From Astropecten irregularis (lineage: Eukaryota > Echinodermata > Asteroidea > Paxillosida > Astropectinidae), in contig OZ020244.1 in assembly GCA_963971285.1 (NCBI GenBank), positions 186,001 through 250,000 on the forward strand: a DNA stretch of 64,000 bases, in the 5' to 3' direction. Position numbers and translations under genes: made by a program. The notes beneath the pieces were generated by a model. The model did no database searches and was not told where the DNA came from. It was given only the letters and a program-made list of their open reading frames with translations. This document shows, piece after piece, positions 58,840 through 64,000 of the stretch; the stretch's first letter is position 1, and the number at the start of each line of letters is the position of its first letter.

Positions 58840-59192
58840 TTTTCGCTCTTGTCTTCATTTGTTTTTCATCCATCCTTTTGCCAATACTGGTCATGATTTT
58901 TGGTCTTTGCCTGCTGTAGAGCTTGTATAAGTGTTAGGCATCCTGTACTGATCGCCTCCACACCCACGTTACATATTACGTAATCCGCATTTGTACTCCC
59001 ATGAATGGTTTTTGCGCTGGCGTGGCGTCCTTATATTGTTGAAACCTCAAGCAATTGCCTGCTGAAAGCAAGCAAAAGGTTTAAGCAGAAGCAAAAGTTT
59101 ATGCATACAAATTTAAGCAATTGCTTAAGCTTGATCTTTTGCCTGACAAGCAATTGCTTGCAAGCAATTGCTACTTTTTATGCATACCGTCC
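58840..59192. mobile_element. GGGCCGTATGCATAAA element, copy 3 (left half missing)
   Basis: Starts abruptly at TTTTCGCTCTTGTCTTC and continues to a mutated right end (GCATACCGTCC). The left half is replaced by the module 2 fragment. Confidence 0.8.
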
Positions 59193-59766
59193 AATGTCTC
59201 ATCGTGCCATATCGCGTTAAATGTGGCATCGTACCGTCTCATATTCGCCTCATGCCATCACATAGTCACATCGTGCCATCGCATTGTCTCATCGTGCCAT
59301 ATCGCGCTAAATGTGGCATCGTACCGTTGCATATTTGCCTCATGCCATCGCATAGTCACATCGTGCCATCACATTGTCTCATTGTGCCATATCGCGTTAA
59401 ATGTGGCATCGTACCGTCGCATATTTGCCTCATGCCATCGCATAGTCACATCATGCCATCGCATAGTCACATCGTGCCGTCGCATAGTCACATCGTGCCG
59501 TCGCATTGTCTCATCGTGCTATCGCATAGTCACATCGTGCCATCGCATTGTCTCATCGTGCCATATCGCGTTAAATGTGGCATCATACCGTCGCATATTC
59601 GCCTCATGCCATGGCATAGTCACATCGTGCCGTCGCATTGTCTCATCGTGCTATCGCATAGTCACATCGTGCCATGGTGCATTGTCTCATCGTGCCATAT
59701 CGCGCTAAATGTGGCATCGTACCGTCGCATATTTGCCTCATGCCATCACATAGTCACATCGTGCCA
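59193..59766. repeat. GCCATCGCAT minisatellite (part 3)
   Basis: Same words and the ATCGCGYTAAATGTGG block, with some blocks shortened. Confidence 0.88.
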
Positions 59767-60571
59767 TTCATTTGCATTTACTCATACGTATCAGCGCGCT
59801 AATGCATAGAAAGCAGGTATTCAAGATATGCTTGGAATGTCCTCGGAATTTCACGGGTTGTTTGGAGATTTGACTCAAGATCGATCTATCGGTCACAGCA
59901 GGCAAGCGTACCAGCGGCGGCACAGGTACCAGTGGCAGCAGGCGAACGAGTTCGTTGATTATATACCCCCCTCTATCGGTGTTGTCGGAGCGGGACAAAC
60001 AAGATTATCGGTTTTGGATCAAGACTACCCTTACAACCGAAACATCGCTGTCAGCAACACAATATTGTGTGACTTTGAATAACTTCTTCCCCTGTTTAAA
60101 GAAATCTTGTGTTTACTTAGGAATTAAAAATTGGATATTAAAAGCCCATTTTTGATGGCATGTCAAGTTACATACACAACGAGTACATACATTGTGAATG
60201 ACAGGAGTATTGGTAGAGACTGTACACATTACATGTTCCACCGTATGCCATTCTGGTATTGTTGTGTGACAGAGTACAGACATTTCAACAAAAAGATAAA
60301 TAATTAATAATTAATAATTTATAAATTAATTGGGCTGCCAATTCAAGAATTGTTTAATTTGTAAATTCAACAAATTGTTGGTGCCATGTCCACATTCAAG
60401 TATCTTCTCTTACTGCAAAACACACTACATTATGGTTCACAGTCTAATTTTGATTCTGCCTACCATGACAGGTTTTCAAAATAAGGATAAGACATTGGTT
60501 AAAGTGCTGTTTGATTGTTTCATTCATAAATCTTTTAATCTGTCAACTTCCAATGATTTTTGTTGTCACAG
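59767..60571. other. Non-coding spacer
   Basis: An AT-rich run near 60298-60335 (AATTAATAATTAATAATT). TTGGATCAAGACTA near 60015 resembles the ends of the 9222 element. The end of this stretch is a pyrimidine tract leading to the module 3 acceptor. Confidence 0.5.
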
Positions 60572-62153
60572 GTTTGATCTAAGCCAGATATGATCCCAAC
60601 TGTTTCCAAGACCTCATCAGATACCAGCAACGTAACCAGTGATCTGGCTGTCCATCAGAAGAGACAGTTATCAGCATGGAGTCCAAACCAGTGAAACTGT
60701 GTCTGTCTAACCAGCTAGCCAGCCAGCCAGGCCAACCAAAAACTAGGGGAGACAGTCACCAGCCATCCTTGGAGTCACCAAACCAGTATTAGACTATGAC
60801 CATCCAACTGGGGAGTAAGCTTACCAGCCAACCTAGTCATCTAGTCTAACAAGGAAAGATAGTCACCAGCCATCCTTGGAGTCATCAAACCAGTAAGAGT
60901 ATGACCATCCAACTAGGGAGCCAGCTAACCAGCCATCCCAGCCATCTATAGTCTAACAAGGAAAGACAGTCACCAGCCATCCTTGGAGTCATCAAACCAG
61001 TAAGACTATGACCATCCAACTAGGGAGTCAGCTTACCAGCCAACCCAGTCATCTAGTCTAACAAGGAAAGACAGTTACCAGCCATCCTTGGAGTCATCAA
61101 ACCAGTAAGACTATGACCATCCAACTAGGGAGCCAGCTAACCAGCCAACCCAGTCATCCAGTCTAACAAGGAAAGACAGTCACCAGCCATCCTTGGAGTC
61201 ATCAAACCAGTAAGACTATGACCATCCAACTAGGGAGCCAACTAACCAGCCAACTCAGTCATCTAGTCTAACAAGGATAGATAGTCACCAGCCATCCTTG
61301 GAGTCATCAGACCAGTAAGAGTATGACCATCCAACTAGGGAGCCAGCTAACCAGCCATCCCAGCCATCTAGTCTAACAAGGAAAGACAGTCACCAGCCAT
61401 CCTTGGAGTCATCAAACCAGTAAGACTATGACCATCCAACTAGGGAGCCAGCTAACCAGCCAGCCCAGTCATCTAGTCTAACAAGGAAAGACAGTTACCA
61501 GCCATCCTTGGAGTCATCAAACCAGTAAGACTATGACCATCCAACTAGGGAGCCAGCTAACCAGCCAACCCAGTCATCCAGTCTAACAAGGAAAGACAGT
61601 CACCAGCCATCCTTGGAGTCATCAAACCAGTAAGACTATGACCATCCAACTAGGGAGCCAACTAACCAGCCAACCCAGTCATCTAGTCTAACAAGGAAAG
61701 ACAGTCACCAGCCATCCTTGGAGTCATCAAACCAGTAAGACTATGACCATCCAACTAGGGAGCCAGCTAACCAGCCAGCCCAGTCATCTAGTCTAACAAG
61801 GAAAGACAGTCACCAGCCATCCTTGGAGTCATCAAACCAGTAAGACTATGACCATCCAACTAGGGAGTCAGCTTACCAGCCGGCCCAGTCATCTAGTCTA
61901 ACAAGGAAAGACAGTCACCAGCCATCCTTGGAGTCATCAAACCAGTAAGACTATGACCATCCAACTAGGGAGCCAGCTAACCAGCCAGCCCAGTCATCTA
62001 GTCTAACAAGGAAAGACAGTCACCAGCCATCCTTGGAGTCATCAAACCAGTGAGAGTGTAACTGTCCAACTAGCCAGCCTCTTGGGAAGCAGCAACAAGC
62101 AGTCACCCATCCGTTTAGCCAGCCAAGAAGATGCCACACTTGGATTGGGACAG
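60572..62153 (+). other. Exon-like module 3 with a 105-bp tandem array
   Basis: Bounded by TTTTTGTTGTCACAG and GGGACAG|GTACATC. From about 60740 to 62050 it is built of 105-bp units (GAAAGACAGTCACCAGCC at 60961, 61066, 61171, 61276 and 61381). All three forward frames of a unit contain a stop (for example CAG TAA GAC, CTA TGA CCA), so it cannot encode a repeat protein. Confidence 0.6.
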
Positions 62154-62454
62154 GTACATCTTTATAATTATTTATAGATTTTTAGACTTGCTTATCCATA
62201 CTTCATTGTCAGTTACCGATGTTAGGCTGATGGTAGGTTAGTTTACCTGGGGACCAAGAACAACCATCCATTTATCTTATTGGACATTTAGTTTAGACTG
62301 TGGTGAGTTGCATCTTTTATAAGGTGGTTCTTGCAGGACTAAAATACGGAAATATAGTCCATGAAATAAGACAGTGACCGTGTGCTGTTTGATTCAGTTC
62401 CATTTGCAATTCTTTTAATTTGATTTCCAATGTTGTTTTGTTTTCTTGTCACAG
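62154..62454 (+). other. Intron-like spacer between modules 3 and 4
   Basis: Related to the sequence after module 1 (55500-55700: TTTTTA...CTTATC, GATG-TAGGCTGATGG, GGTGAG-TG), so exon and intron were duplicated together. Confidence 0.55.
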
Positions 62455-62684
62455 GTTTGATCTTATTCAACTTTGCTGGACCTGATGTCCTGATCTGAGC
62501 TGATGCCAGGCCCCCTGATTCCAGCAAGGCAACCAGTTATCTGTCCATCAGTCAAGGGAGACAGTCATTATGCAGCCACCCAGCCCAGCCATCTAGTCTG
62601 ACTGTTCAACTAGCCATCCCCTTAGGAAGCAGTCATCCAGTTATTCAGCCAGCCAAGAACATGCCACACTTTGGACTGCCACAG
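62455..62684 (+). other. Exon-like module 4
   Basis: Bounded by TGTTTTCTTGTCACAG and CTGCCACAG|GTACAA. Begins GTTTGATCTTATTCAACTT and ends CAGCCAGCCAAGAACATGCC, parallel to the ends of modules 2 and 3. No long ORF. Confidence 0.5.
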
Positions 62685-63063
62685 GTACAAAATAGACGTA
62701 TATACATTCAATGAACTTGCATCTTGAAGGAATATGAACTTTTCAACAGAAAGACTTGGTTTATTTCTTGATATTTCCTGAATTTACCAACTTTTAACGT
62801 ATCACTACAAGTAATGAACCGCTGCAAACTGCTCATCAGCCCAAAAAAATGACCTGAAATATATAAAATGCTTAAAACTAGGAGGGCCTAACATCGGTTT
62901 CTATCCTAGCAGGATCTTTCTCAAAAGACTCTTAACTTGCCAGTTTTTGCTAGCACAATTAAGTTTCAGGGGAATTTGAAGCAGTTGCTTGAACATTTGT
63001 ATTCCTGTATCTTGTCAATTATTGCTGTTAAGCTGATAGGAGGGTATTTAACTGGGGTACAAG
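62685..63063. other. Spacer with a dispersed repeat
   Basis: 62818-62945 is related to 2400-2530. A degenerate copy of the post-module spacer (CTGTTAAGCTGATAGGAGGG) is at 63025-63055. Confidence 0.5.
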
Positions 63064-63279
63064 TTTGTGTGTGGTTTCATGGCTTCTGACTGCCAAACGA
63101 ACAAAGATAATTGACTATTAGGGACACGACCTACATAGGGCTGGATAGCTCAGTTGCCTGTACAGTATTCCGTGGGTCGCTGGTTCAAATTCCACTCCAG
63201 CCAATTTTCCATTGTTCACTTTTCAAAGACTTGAAATTAATCCAGTCAGTTTCCCTGTGGTTATTTGGTGATAAAATTT
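63064..63279 (+). mobile_element. tRNA-derived SINE (copy 2)
   Basis: Shares the ~75-bp leader, tRNA-like core and tail with 20678-20900. The acceptor GGCTGGA pairs fully with TCCAGCC. A-box TAGCTCAGTTG and B-box GGTTCAAATTCC are clear, but the D-arm 3' side is deleted, so it is not a tRNA gene. Confidence 0.8.
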
Positions 63280-63565
63280 ATATTTGTTGTTGATTTAATT
63301 ATATAAGTTTTTAATTGTTTACCTTTATCTTTCTCAATTTCTTTTATTGTATTAGGTGATCTTGTCAAGGCATTCTACCAATGAGATGTCACCCATTCCA
63401 GTGATGTTGCCTGTCCAGTACTAGAAGGAGTCATCATAAAGTAAATTGATTTATTGTTAATAGTTTTACTTTTGTGTTATTAAGAATCCATTTGTGATTA
63501 TTGATGTCAGATGTTAATGTAGGTGGTAAATCTCAGCAGGATTACTCATACAAACTTGCAGCGAT
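63280..63565. other. Nothing clearly recognised
   Basis: A possible acceptor (TTTTATTGTATTAG|GTGATC) at about 63355 and a donor-like AAAG|TAAATT at 63440 could bound a further short module; weak. Confidence 0.3.
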
Positions 63566-64000
63566 CAGGCTCCTCTGGTGGGATTTGAACCAGAGACCAA
63601 CCAAATACCTGTGAGAGAAAAACCCAAAGCAAAAAATTAACTTCTGTGACCAAGAATATGAAGCATTGCTGAAGGACAAAAACGTTGCCATGAGTTTGAC
63701 ATAAGGATCTCAACATAGTTCCTCTGGTGGGATTTGAACCAAGAACTTTAGGTTAATGCTCAGATTATCTGAGAAATCTATCTGATAAAGTAAAGAACCC
63801 AATCCAAATTGGTGCTCCTGGTGGGATTTGAACCAGGGACCCTGTTTATGCTCATAGGTGAGAGTATAGGTGATCAAAGACACTCATTATGGTGAATGGT
63901 GGCAGATCCACATGGTGCCCCTGGTGGGATTTGAACCAAGGACCCTGTTTATGCTCATAGGTGAGAGTATAGGTGATCAAAGAAACTCATTATGGTGAAT
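63566..64000 (-). repeat. Repeated tRNA-like B-box units
   Basis: GGTGGGATTTGAACC occurs at about 63577, 63727, 63822 and 63921. On the minus strand it is GGTTCAAATCCCACC, a perfect Pol III B-box. The last two lie in a tandem unit of about 100 bp (CCTGTTTATGCTCATAGGTG...). The array runs off the window edge. Confidence 0.7.

Noticed and set aside
56215-59809. Open frames rich in SHRIVPSHC and MRWHDATMR
   Set aside because: Translations of the GCCATCGCAT minisatellite on both strands.

Overview
The window looks like nuclear DNA of a marine invertebrate deuterostome. I favour an echinoderm or a relative such as a hemichordate or amphioxus, with low confidence on the species. The reasons are intron-bounded exons with consensus GT/AG sites, intronless PAN/apple plus fibrinogen-domain lectin-like genes in tandem, an extracellular multi-exon gene of the cadherin-like/EGF kind, two Ty3/gypsy LTR retrotransposons, tRNA-derived SINEs, many short inverted-repeat transposons and very large minisatellites. 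Nothing prokaryotic is present.

Layout. 1-9.1 kb: three exons (about 1170-2336, 2868-3132, 8866-9037) of a + strand extracellular-type gene. The first is split by a 943-bp hAT element with a perfect 8-bp target duplication. The intron between exons 2 and 3 holds a 20/21-bp minisatellite, itself split by a 759-bp inverted-repeat element and a 1610-bp hAT element, plus a 55-bp minisatellite. 9.1-10.9 kb: a tandem array of about 109-bp units derived from the front half of a tRNA-like SINE, interrupted by a 984-bp long-TIR element. 11.4-19.9 kb: a complete young gypsy element (602-bp LTRs) with two small membrane-protein ORFs before gag, a -1 frameshift signal, pol, and an extra C2H2 zinc-finger ORF after pol; a GAGGTT/AACCTC motif is strongly over-represented across it. 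20.5-20.9 kb: a SINE and a perfect palindrome made of two SINE tails. 21.1-26.5 kb: a 57-bp x ~95 tandem array with no visible indels.

27.6-52.5 kb: a segmental duplication carrying two FREP genes (27644-28627 and 47020-48009) with matching 3 kb downstream flanks (29.8-32.8 and 49.5-52.5 kb). A second gypsy element (38053-45551) lies between the copies; its 5' leader has been replaced by a copy of the host flank. 52.5-64 kb: four splice-site-bounded, ORF-poor exon-like modules, one of which contains a 105-bp array; a GCCATCGCAT-type minisatellite split by GGGCCGTATGCATAAA elements; a TTAA-flanked MITE; a second SINE; and tRNA-like B-box repeats at the right edge.

The only cellular genes supported are the adhesion-type gene (partial, probably disrupted) and the two FREP genes, which are probably secreted recognition lectins. 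Most of the rest is repeat DNA in which transposons have repeatedly landed inside tandem arrays. The best candidate for something new is the first gypsy element: a zinc-finger accessory ORF together with a dense repeated motif suggests a self-encoded DNA- or RNA-binding system.
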